From NCBI GenBank assembly GCA_905221605.1, contig CAJNDS010002798.1, positions 71,437 through 135,436 on the forward strand: a DNA stretch of 64,000 bases, written 5' to 3'. A program made the position numbers and the translations under genes. Source of the DNA: Symbiodinium natans. Its lineage: Eukaryota > Sar > Dinophyceae > Suessiales > Symbiodiniaceae. Positions 23,478 to 33,599 of the stretch are shown here, piece after piece (position 1 is the stretch's first letter; every line of letters begins with the position of its first letter). Under the pieces are notes generated by a model that searched no databases, had not been told where the DNA came from, and saw only the letters and a list, made by a program, of their open reading frames with translations.

Positions 23478-24534
23478 GCCGGACTGACAACCATGGCGAC
23501 AAGTACGAGGAGATGATGATGCAAGATCGCAGCTCTATGCTGTGAGCAATGGCGGCGAAGCTTGCTTGCATCGCACATGTTTTGCAGTGGGGAACGTGTG
23601 CTGAAGAGGATGGGATCGATTGGCGTGGTTGTGAGTGAGAAGCCAGCAAGACTCAGGCTGGTCGCACTTCTCCTCATCGGGATTGGTGACTCTGCGCCTG
23701 CACAAGTCAGCAGGCCACCCAATACAAGAGTGCTCTGTAGACTCTACAGACTCTATAGCGTTCAGATATGTTCAGTTAGGTCATGTTCCTATCTCGTGTT
23801 CATCAGCTCTGTGGCTGCTCGGCTTGCGGCCTTTGTTCTTGCGGGCCACGCCGAGGGCGCACAAACAGCCGATGTACCCGCATCACACCTGCTGAGTCCA
23901 CAGTCCTCAGCGAACTGACATGTGCCCCTGCAAATCTCCAATGGCAGTTCACAGATTCGGTGAGTACGGCAGCACGCGTAACACACTAGGTCATCGTCGC
24001 AATGGCGTACTCATCCTGTAAGTTTGCAAGGTTTCAGTGGTCTGCATATTTCCAGCAAGTTTGCACAGAGGCCTGCATCGGTGATACGGCCATTTGCGCA
24101 ACTGCCTGCATTCCCTAGATGCTAGGAGTGTCTCTCGACAGTCGAGGTGAATCCAGAACACCGCTATCAGCCGCCATCCTGCTTGTGCCCAGATGGGAAA
24201 GCCAACGCAAGGTCGCCCGACCTCCAGGCATTGCCATCCTCTGCTGTGAGGTGCCTATGCAGCCACCAGTCTGAGTGGCAAGCACGGTGTACAAACAAAT
24301 GTCGCCATCCGTCTGAACCTTTGAGAGCACGCTGTCATCCCAGATGTTATTCAGATACATACGACTATGGACGAGGCACGGAGTATTCAGGCTTCAGAGT
24401 CGGTCGCTTGCATCATGCCTGCCCTTTTGAGCAGGTGTCGTCTGTACACTGTACACCAATGCTACATTCTACACGTAGCTACGCCGCTCGACTGATTCCG
24501 ACTGCCACGGGTAAAACAACTGCTGCAATAGCTG

Positions 24535-26777
24535 CTACGCGGCAGCACTGGGCAGCGCCTTTGGTTGATGCGGCAGCTGTTCGCCAAGGCATGCCTTTCG
24601 CCACGTCCGTCTCCAAGACTCATCTGTTTGAATGTGGTTTGCCCGGACGAACTTGCCGATGCTCGCAGCAAATGATCTGCCCGGAATGGCGGATGCATGT
24701 CGAACCACAAAGCCTGCAGGTCAACTTGAAAGTAGGTCGCATGTGAAGTATAGACCCTGACTGTTGTGCGTGGCAGGTGCATGGTTTTCAGAATGGAATT
24801 CGACCGAGCCTTCTGGAGTTGTGTTGGCACCTAGTGCTGATGGCTCCGTCTGCCATGCCTCCAGACAACATTGCAGCTCCTTCTCGGATGAAAGGACGCC
24901 ACGAAAAACCTCCGGCACCTCGGTCAGCGTGGCATAGTGGGTACAAAGACTTCGTATCTGGCTCCTGCCATTAATGTCCAAGCAATGAATCAAAACTACT
25001 TGCTGCTACCGGCTAATTAGTGGGGTCCCATGTCACGTATGAATGCATTTACAGCACCGCACTTCGTGGAATACCTTGCCACGCGTGCTGTTCTAAAGCC
25101 CACGGCCATTCTACTTTCAAAGAGCCGCACTGGTCCTATGCAGGCTTCAGCACACAAAACTCAACAGCTGTAAACCACTGCAAGAGCTGTAGCTTCTACG
25201 TAGCCCAAAGGTTCATGGCCAAAGAAAAATTTGTCTTATCTCCTGACTGTTTCCAGCAGATCCAAGGCACAGTAGGGAGGCCTAACCCCTTTGCCAGCGC
25301 CAGAGTGTCATCCCAGCTTAACCAGTCACCAGCTCGACGAGCTGCAAACACCTGGCGCGCACGCAATCGCACAAAGCTGGTCCGAAGTCGATGTGATGCG
25401 ATATGCTGAGAGATGCCGCAAGATGCTGCAAATGTGACAGAAGATGCATGCCCCAGTGGCGTAAAAGTAGTTCGCCAGGTTGCCGTACTCGATGCTGTGC
25501 ACTGCTTGCATGTTCTCTCCAAAGAGCTCCACGTCTCCTAGCGCATCGTTCTCGATGCACGCGGCTAGCTCTTTTACTGCCGAGAAGGATGCATGCTCCG
25601 CTGGCTGAGCATGCGTCCGGCCAAAGACCTGTGGCCTGTAAGCTCTGCTTGCAACGTCTGCCTTGATGCAGCAGTTGCCCCCATCTAACTTCTCAGTAAT
25701 TACAACTTCACACGTGAGAAGCTGCTGGCAGTCTGAGGCACGCGTGTCATCGGGGTTGATACCCGGAGAAAAAGGAAGATGCGGTGTCTTCGGGTAATTT
25801 GCTTTGGTGGCAGTTGCCGACTCTCCATCGTTCGGATAGCCCGGCGGGGCCATGCTCGTCTTTGAATGTTCGCACAAAGCACCCCTCTTCCTCTGACAAT
25901 GAGAAAGTGCTTTCAGTACACGAGCATGCTCGACTGCATGCTGTTCGGGAGGCAACATATGGAGCTGACTTTTTGCAAGCTCAAGGGCCGGAATTGCCTC
26001 TTCATAGCGGGACAGCATAACCAAAGCAAATGCGCGACTCCGACGGCCGATTTCATCATCTTTGTGCAGTTGCAACAAACGGTCAGAAAATGCCAGAACC
26101 TCATCTGGTCTTTTCAGTCGTCCGTGGAAGAGGCATGCCGCTCTCAAGGCTCCAGCCTCCAAGTCCTCATTTTCAGCCCCTTCAGCCCCCAGCAATGCCG
26201 CGGACGTCAACTGCTCCATACTGTCCTCGTAAAACGGAAAAGCGGCAGCAGCAACAGCAGACAATAAACACGATGCCTCCTGCATCAAGCACTGTGACGC
26301 TACGCCACTTGGAGGCGAACGCAAAGTGGCAAGGCCCTTGGCCTTGGAGTGCACGTCGCAACCTTGAAATCCTAAGGTGATGTGAAAATCCTTTGCCGGC
26401 AGCCCCAGCTTCATACGGACAGCTGCAGCAGCTGGCCAGAGCACAACCCGGAATATAGATTCACCACTTTCATCCTTGCACGAGCCCGTGCCCACATCAA
26501 CCCAATCCCAGCATCTTGGCATGTTCGAAAGCATTTGTGCCATCGAGGAGGTCACCGAGACGACATCGGGATTCGGGGCCGTGGCCCCGACCTCCTCCCA
26601 GACCGCAGCAGGAATTTCAGCCAGCCTTTGCATTAAAAGTTGCAGATCACCTTTGCTAAGGAAAGTCATATGAGCATGCTGACCATCTCGCTTCTCGCGT
26701 TGTTGCTGCCAAGCGGATGGGACATCGCCGGCACCTTGCTGTGCCGCCTTCACCAGGGGTCTTTTTTCTTCATTTTC
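24535..26777 (-). CDS. RNA-repair fusion: 2H phosphoesterase - TPR-like - RNA ligase
   Basis: Four exons (about 26777-25461, 25351-25271, 24918-24810, 24713-24535) with introns of 109 bp (GC-AG), 352 bp (GT-AG) and 96 bp (GC-AG) all join in frame; ~553 residues counting from 26753. Residues ~25-140 form a 2H phosphoesterase of Swiss-Army-Knife type: HAHMTFLSK and FHITLGFQGCDVHS carry the two His-x-Thr motifs. About 195-285 is TPR-like helical repeat. From ~320 is an ATP-dependent RNA ligase of the DraRnl-like class: YPKTPHLPFSPG, motif I EKLDGG (Lys355), GRTH, motif IV VELFGEN, NYFY|VFAARR, WLSWDD, GLPT|VPEVFRG, motif V PEG|FVVR and SIGKFVR (~512-518). Expected roles are trimming a 2',3'-cyclic phosphate or 2'-phosphate end and sealing RNA. 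No kinase domain is visible. The N-terminus is unresolved; an ATG exon may lie at 26950. Confidence 0.87.
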
Positions 26778-26849
26778 TGTCTCAAGCTACACCAACATGC
26801 AAAGGCATCTGCTCTCTCGTTCTCTATCACATCCTTCAAGAATCTGAAT

Positions 26850-26950
26850 GCGCCGTCCTGATCAACCCGCGTTCCAGCAGCAGCCACCACTCCGCGATTG
26901 AATGCCAGATGCTGGTCATGACACGACAGGAGGGTGCCCAAGCTGTCCAT
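26850..26950 (-). CDS. Candidate first exon of the RNA-repair gene
   Basis: An ATG frame begins MDSLGTLLSCHDQHLAFNRG and continues DQDGAFRFLKDVIENERADA before going out of frame with the ligase exon ~70 bp downstream. GC and GT dinucleotides in suitable phase occur after ADAF, so a short intron could link it to the 2H domain. The short introns seen elsewhere in the window (53-110 bp) make this plausible, but I cannot fix the junction. Confidence 0.38.
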
Positions 26951-27120
26951 CAGAGCGGCAAGGAGCGTTACGTAAACTTAAACGGTGAACATGCGCTGAA
27001 ACTTGGCAAGCATATGTCAGAGGCCAGTTGCCTGCTCCACTGCTAACTTGATGCTACAGGCATGGTGCCGGTTCTGCTTCCCATTCTGCAGCACAGCGTT
27101 ATTTTCAATTCATAAGTTTA

Positions 27121-27354
27121 TCAATCATCCAAGCAGTAAGGTCGTGGCAACCACCAGAAGCACGGTGGGCATGGCAACCTAACTTGACGCATGTAAAGGA
27201 GTCGACGGCATTTCGACGGCATTTCCTGCGCGGTCTCTGCCCAGCCTGGGACGTCGGAGCGGGAGCTGACGATCTGTGGTTTCGCCTTAGCTTCCTCTGC
27301 AAGTTGTTGCAACTCCGATTCCGACATGTTCGAAATTGTTCGAAGCATGTTCAA
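27121..27354 (-). CDS. Possible exon, helical, unrecognised
   Basis: A frame reads LNMLRTISNMSESELQQLAE, EAKAKPQIVSSRSDVPGWAE and ends in a Cys/Trp-rich stretch. The first part looks like a real amphipathic helix (an NMS(E/P)-x-E-L pattern as in some co-chaperone and import proteins). It is 170 bp upstream of the candidate first exon of the RNA-repair gene, so it may be the end of the preceding gene. Confidence 0.33.
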   Translation of the reverse strand: MNMLRTISNMSESELQQLAEEAKAKPQIVSSRSDVPGWAETAQEMPSKCRRLLYMRQVRLPCPPCFWWLPRPYCLDD

Positions 27355-27466
27355 GTGAAGTTCATTGTGCTCCGCTCTGGGCCTCGGGCAGTGGCATCAA
27401 GCCAATGTGTGTTGCAGCGGGCCTTCGATGGACTATGTTGGTGCGAAGAGAACACGCTGGTATCCT

Positions 27467-27847
27467 TTATCGAGTTTCCAGCTCTTGCGGGATCACCTGC
27501 AGCGTGATCAGCGTGACACATTGCAAGGTTTCGGGTAATCGTGGCATCCATTGATTGGGTTCTGCGCTGCTTTGGACACCAAGAAATCGTCGATTGCTGT
27601 AGCCGTCGAGGTTCTGCCTCTCAGGATGGAAATGGTGACCTGTAACAGTATCGCGCAAACTACAGTACGAGGACCTGCTGACTCCGAAAGCGTTGCGACA
27701 AGTCATTCCACCCGAGAAAAAGCTCAATGAAGCCGCCCCCGGACCCCGCTCTCCTTCTATGCCCCCGCAGACTTTTGAGTTGCAGCCGTAGGACCTCGAA
27801 AGGTCTTTTTGGTTGTCCGCCAACAAGTTCCGCGAATGGAAAGCCAA
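27467..27847 (-). CDS. Open frame, 126 codons, unrecognised
   Basis: A minus-strand frame starts MAFHSRNLLADNQKDLSRSY and includes HPERQNLDGYSNRRFLGVQS and MPRLPETLQCVTLITLQ. Plausible protein composition; no domain. It could be in the same transcription unit as the 27121-27354 exon. Confidence 0.28.
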   Translation of the reverse strand: MAFHSRNLLADNQKDLSRSYGCNSKVCGGIEGERGPGAASLSFFSGGMTCRNAFGVSRSSYCSLRDTVTGHHFHPERQNLDGYSNRRFLGVQSSAEPNQWMPRLPETLQCVTLITLQVIPQELETR

Positions 27848-28988
27848 CTATGTGCTAATGGTTTTGACCATCCCAAGGCAACACTAGGTCACTAGGTAAT
27901 ACGAGGACGCATCCATCACAGCTACGATCGGGGCAAACTGTACTACATTGCCAGCTCATGTCGACCCGCAATTCTCCGCACCTGTCTTGCAGCTGACCCT
28001 AGAGGGGGGCCTGTCACATACGGATTTATCAGCAAGTGAAAACGCAGTAGATCTCAGCAGACTGACCCCTTTCTTGCTGCTCCTGGTGCACGCCGGCATC
28101 TTGCCCCCAGAGTTTCGGGCGCTTACGGAGTCCACGAAAGTGTGCATGATTGTTCTGTAATCTGACGGCACGCCCAATTTCTGAAACCCTGATGTAAGGG
28201 GTACTCTGCTGTTCGCTGTAGTGGGGCTAACACTAACACTTTGCCGGCAGTGCTCGGGATCCTAGCAAGCCCTGCCGGGTTCCCAAGGACTCCTACACCG
28301 AGGTCACACTACTCTTCCCGCACAATAGTGCCCGGGATTTATAGGGATCCTAGCAGGCCTAGATGGGTTTTTGGGACTCTTGTGCTGCACAGTAAAGTCT
28401 TTTTGAAGGTTCTTTACTTCGATTTTGCGAGGAATCGAGGAATGTTCAGAAATTCTTCCCTTTGATGCCGTATGCCAGCGTACACGGCCTGAAATTCCAA
28501 ACACATCAGACATTGACTCTGCGCAACAGGGCAGCAGGCCTAACCTCCTCCTGCCGCTGAACCAAGACGGCGCAGGATAATCTTGCTAGCGCGTCTGCTG
28601 AACGCAAAACGGTTCTGACAAAAACCAAACCTGTTGTTAAAGCTAGTCCGTCATGCCGATTGCAGGCAAGAACCGCAGCCGATCCCCTCGAACATGAAGA
28701 CCTAAACTTTCGGAATCCTCGTTCTAGGAGGCCAACATGAATCGTTGTTTTATGCATCTACTTTGCAGTCATGATAGGACCATGAGATGCATCATTTGCT
28801 GACGATGTTGGCGCAGATTGAAGCTGCAGATGTGTATGCAGTCTCGGCTGATCCCCGAACAGACTTACTCCGGCAACAGACAAACTGCTGTGCAGCTGCA
28901 TACTGTCTAGCTCTCAAGCTCTTGAAGTGACTGCGCCACTTACCGAGCAATGGGTTCCTACAGTACGCAACAGATTGGCTAGTGCATG

Positions 28989-29400
28989 CTAGTGCCTGTG
29001 ATGGCTCGTGTCACTACAACGCCGGCCTGCGGCTGAGTCTGCCGCATCGGGAAAATCCTGTCGCTTGTTGTTGGAGGCTTTGTGTTGAGAAGTAGCTCTG
29101 TTGGACTTGGATGCGCGTTGCTTTTGCGGAAAGCAGGAAGGTCCACTGGCCTCATCCGCCGCATCAAATGCCGCAGGCGGCACCTGCCAAAAGCAATGCG
29201 CCGCAGAGAAGCACTGCCCCAGCGCTGCACCTGCGCTGATTGCCTCACACCATCTGCACACAGCTGAGGCGAAAGCTCCAAGCAAAACTTGCTCAGAAAG
29301 CGCGGGCAAGCTCTGCTGAAGCGCCCTGACCTCGCGAGCACGAATCAAATGAACAAGAGCCCACTCAGAGGCGGCTGATGGCGGCTGCAGATGACGAACG
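28989..29400 (-). CDS. Exon-like frame, Ala-rich, unrecognised
   Basis: An open minus-strand frame of about 135 codons reads ASEWALVHLIRAREVRALQQ, ALSEQVLLGAFASAVCRWCE and AAHCFWQVPPAAFDAADEAS. It ends in a polar Lys/Ser/Asn tail (KASNNKRQDFPDAADSAAG). The helical, Ala/Leu-rich start followed by a low-complexity polar tail looks like genuine coding sequence. No family identified; splice sites not resolved. Confidence 0.4.
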
Positions 29401-29799
29401 CATTATCTTGACATTAATATCGGCTCACAACAGGATAACTGCAAATGTACGAGCCACACATAAGCTTTACATGCTTTACCAAGCGGAACGGAACCATCCG
29501 TTACAAAGCGAGCATCTCAGTAGCCTTTGTATCCCAATCTCTAACCTAAGATACTTAACAAATAAAGAGGCATCGGCTTCAGCTGTGATGTTGTCAGCCC
29601 CATCGAAGACCCTTAGCCTTAGCCGTTTTCCTTCTCGCGCAGACTGATCTGTACGAGTGGGGCACTGTACCGGGCACTGTAACGCTCCGGACCACATCGG
29701 ACCACATCGGGCCACTGCATTTGCAGCCCTTTGGCCCATGCCTTCTCGGCCTAAAGAAACCAGCGACTCCTCGGACGTAATCCCAATGCTTCCACTCCT

Positions 29800-32500
29800 C
29801 ACAGCTTCGCACCTGATGTGCTACTGGCTGCCTTTCTCATCCTCCTTCACTCCAGCATACTCCAGCAGCCAATTATTCCAGGAGTTCTTCCGGTGACTTT
29901 TGTGCTTCACAAGACAACCTCGACAATGAATCACTGTAAACGGTGAGCCTGTCTCTGGGAGGTCAGCTTCTGATCAATTTGTTCCAGCTCGCAGCGTGCA
30001 AATGTCACATGTGCAGCGAAACCGCCACTGATCGAACAAGCGCTCGCGCATATCTGGCCCATCTTCCTCAGAGGCGAACCAGAAGCACTAGAGGCCGATG
30101 CTGACAGAACGAAGGTACTTGTCTGGGCATGATTGCGGCCGGGATACCATGTATGCAATGGTGACCTGTGTGCGTTTGGCAATGCATGCCCCCAACGGCT
30201 GTGCAAGCTTCATTTAAGCAGGCCTCCTCCCCTTCTTGTATCGGGTGCAAAGCTTGCAACACCGCCCATCCACGCAGATCCGGGCTGGAGAAGCATGACT
30301 GCAATGCACCTGGACGTGCGCTTGTACTGGAACACACATGTTCAAAGATTGTCGTCTCACCGAAATACGAACTGCAAAACTAACGTGCGGTTTCTTCAGG
30401 TGCGATTTTGCTGTTGTAGCCGAGTATTGGGCAAGTCGCACATGAGTCCCTTCCTTCCTGTTCTCATCAAGAAGAAAGCGATTTCCCACGATCCCCGTCT
30501 CAGTTTCAAAACATGTACAGTGCTTTCTTACCTCGCCACTCTGGGTACTCGAGGGAAGGTGTTTTCTGAACACGGTCTGTCGGTGTGAAACCTTCGGCTT
30601 GTTGGACAGAACAGCAGGTGCTGGGGGCGATGAAGAAAAGATTCCCACTTCATCTCTTTCTTTCTTTCTTTCCTTCTTTCTTTCTTTCACCTTGAGGGGC
30701 GAAACCCCGTACAGGCCGCGTGACCCCGGGTAGTGAGTAGTTTCTTGGAAATTGGGGGGGCAGATATCCAATGTCCCCTTATTTTCCCGCAATGGGTGCC
30801 CCCCTATCTCAATTGCCACGTCTCCCCCCGAGTCCTAGCAGCTTGCACCTTAGTGAAACTCTTCTTCTCTGCACTTGAGAGTCCCCCCCGGAGGAGGAAC
30901 CCTTAGTGAAACTCTTCCTTCCTTCCTTCCACTGCACGTAGTCCCCCTGGGGGGACCGCCCTTACGGGCGAGCTCCAGCGAACTGTCGGTTTGTGAGACT
31001 ACGCGGCGCTGTTGGAGGTTGCAACATGGGACTTGTTCATTCGGGTTAAGGGTGTGTAAAGACGTAAGATGCAACTAATTCCATTAGTGAAACTCTCTCT
31101 CTTTCTTTCTTTCTTGGGGGCATGGGGGCGAGCCCCCGGGCGTTCTCGCCCGCCCCGGTATTCGGGGGGCCTCGGGTCGGTTTGGTTGGAGGAGAGGAGA
31201 GCACTGGACCTTTTCCCCCGCTGCGCCCCCATTAGTGCCCCTCAGCGGTCCTGCCTTTGCCCCCTCTCCTCCTTCCGCGCCTACTGCAGCATCAGCAATG
31301 CCTGTGACTCGGCCAGCCCCGGACCATAACCCCGCCTACACTCCCTACACTCCAGGCAAACTCTCTCTCTCTCCCTCTCTCTCTTTCTTTCCCTCCCTCC
31401 CGAGGTTGTCGCAAACTGACTGACACACAAAGCCGTCTCAGGCCCTCGCAGTTGGGGTGGCAGCTGTGGTTCCTTACATGACATTCGCACTCTAGCTGTC
31501 TACAGCAGTGCAGGAGCGGCAGCGGGCGAAACTCGCCGGCCGCTTCCACAATCCGCTCACTGCTAAGTGACAGGAAAAAGACTACGTCAAGCTAAGCATT
31601 TCACACAAACAAAGGCCATGTGCAGATTGTCTCATGGACAAGGACAGAAAACCAGAACTGAGAATTTGCTGCGCAAGCCTTCTGTCTGCCATGTGGCACG
31701 GCGGAGACCACAAGGTACAGTGCCAGCCCCTCTGTAGGTGCTGGTCTATGCAGTTCCGTCGTTGCTGTTGGCTCCTGCGAAGCTTTATCACCAATTTGAT
31801 TGGCACATGCTTTCGCTCCGGCACCGCGAGCTGCTCTCGATGTGAGATTTGGTTGTTACGCACAAATCATGAAACCAAGCTCACCGACCATTTTGAAGAT
31901 TAAAGCATCCTAACACCTGAACTTTAATGGTGTGCCAAGGTGCCTCTCTTGTTGTGACTGTTTCTGTGCCTGTTTTTCGCTTGGAAAGCAAGTCCAGCGC
32001 TGCTGGCTGAGTTGCTGTGTTTTAACTTGCCAAGACCAGTAGCCGTAAAAGCGATCTCGCACAGCTTCACTAACCGCTTTCTATAGTATCACAGGCATGT
32101 TACGTTTTCTGCTGCCAAACAGCTCCCAGACTGCTCCAGCAACACTTCCTAGGGAATCTAACGAGGAACAAAGCTCAAAATGCTGCAACAAAACTACTGC
32201 ATCGCGCTGCCGTCAAGGCAGAGGCCGTCAAGGCCCCTCATGAACAGATGTGCAGATGCCAGCTCGGTTCCAAGCGCGGCTTACCCAGATAGCTCTGATA
32301 GCACAACGCATCAACTACAAAAGCATACGATCATCAGTGTGCAGAAGGCACAGGCTTGCGATTGAATGCGGGCGCACTGCCTCGCTATAGCATTGAATGT
32401 CCTCGGGCACGAGAACCTCAATCGCGTTCCTAAGCCAGTCAAGGAGTCATGTCTCCCAAGGTTAGCCATGGATGCACTCGGCCATTCTGGTTGAATTGAA
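29800..32500. other. Region without a supported gene
   Basis: I see no credible coding sequence apart from short frames. The middle (30650-31405) is made of pyrimidine microsatellites, G/C-rich blocks and a repeated word. A minus-strand stretch near 32.35-32.45 kb reads LRNAIEVLVPEDIQCYSEAV and might be a further exon of the SMYD-like gene, but no SET-domain motif is present there. Confidence 0.4.
30650..31405. repeat. Pyrimidine microsatellites with a recurring 16-bp word
   Basis: TTTC/TTCC/CT runs occur at about 30653-30692, 30918-30930, 31092-31117 and 31363-31400. The word ttagtgaaactctt(c) recurs at about 30852, 30904 and 31085, each time beside a pyrimidine run, suggesting a small dispersed repeat unit. 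Confidence 0.7.
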
Positions 32501-32529
32501 TTCATGCAAGAAGAATTCATGCAAGGTAC

Positions 32530-33525
32530 ATTCGAATTCGTCCAACGAGTAGTGCCAGGTCATCTGCGCTAAATTCAGCTGGTAAGCCAGTCCCAAAAAG
32601 AGACTGTATCAGTGAGAAGGCGGTTTGAGTGACATCCTGAGCTTCTTGCATGAATTCATCGCCTAAGCCGGCAGTCTCCCACCACATTGCTCCAGCTAAG
32701 CCAGCAGAAAGTTCCAAAAGTCGCCGATCTGACCGAATGGCTCTGGCGAACAGCTTCAGGACAAGGCGAAAGGCTTCCCCAACATTGGGCAGATCCCTGA
32801 ATAGAGCATTCAGGGACTCAAGCGCTGCCACTTGTTGCGACCCTAGTGCTGCCGGGCACAGCAGCTCATGACCATGCTCCTTGGCAGTGTTGTAGCATGC
32901 TTCGCAACAGAAATGCTCTCCACACGGGCAGGTGGTGGTAGTCGTACTCCGACAGCTCCAGACAATAGACAATGGGCAAAGGCACTGCGCGCACGCAGGC
33001 GATTCTGCCTTGCTACCTTCAAGCTGCAATGCTGCTGCTGGTGGCTCTGCGAGCAGGCAGTAGCCACATTCCACTGATGCCAGCGCCCTGCACAACACGC
33101 ACAATGGCCACTGTACGGCACACACTTGCTCAAGGCATGTTACTGGTATCTACGGAGATGCGGCCTCAGACCAAGTCCTGGGCTGAGCAACATGCATCAC
33201 TATGCATCCTACATGTGCACCACCTGAGGAAGCCTGAAGTATCACTGAATGCAAACCGCTGAAGCAGATGAGACACCTTTGCCAGAGATGCAAGCGACCT
33301 CCAGAGCCAAGCTCTCCTTGTCCAGGAAGCTTTGGCGATGTTGCCTAAACTGCGGCTACAGGCTACTGCTGACCGTTTCTTCATATAGAATACCCTTCGC
33401 ATCCTGTTGATACATGACATGCGGCTTCTGCAAAGGGTCCAGTGCTGAGCCGACTGCAGGAGCGCGCTGCGCTTGCCAGCGGCCACGTCACGTGGGCACA
33501 ATGATAAGGCGTCATCTGAAGCCAT
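32530..33525 (-). CDS. SMYD-like protein with MYND zinc finger (partial)
   Basis: The best supported exons are 33344-33257 and 33149-32530, joined by a 107-bp GT-AG intron in phase 0. The first reads LALEVACISGKGVSSASA, the GRG-like start of the SET fold in SMYD proteins. The second reads CAVQWPLCVLC, then a MYND finger (CAQC, CPCGEHFCCEAC, HGHELLC), a helical region (FRDLPNVGEAFRLVLKLFA) and LLVGRIRM ending at a GT donor. GRIRMN is how SMYD proteins re-enter the SET domain. The rest of SET, including the NHSC motif, was not found downstream, so the gene is incomplete or decayed in this window. A likely first exon starts at ATG 33525 (MASDDALSLCPRDVAAGK). SMYD proteins are typically lysine methyltransferases; activity here cannot be inferred without SET. 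Confidence 0.65.
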
Positions 33526-33555
33526 AAGGGATGCTCTGGCATTTGTTTAGGGGGC

Positions 33556-33575
33556 AATGAACCAAAATGGCACCG
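33556..33575 (-). other. Degenerate spliced-leader-like sequence
   Basis: On the minus strand, CGGTGCCATTTTGGTTCA lies ~30 bp upstream of the candidate ATG of the SMYD-like gene. The dinoflagellate spliced leader carries GCCATTTTGG at its core. About 16 of 21 positions agree when one gap is allowed, and the ten-base core is exact. Relict leaders upstream of genes are known in dinoflagellates as marks of mRNA retroposition. Chance similarity remains possible. Confidence 0.4.
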
Positions 33576-33599
33576 CAGCTAAACAGCACTGACTGCAGT

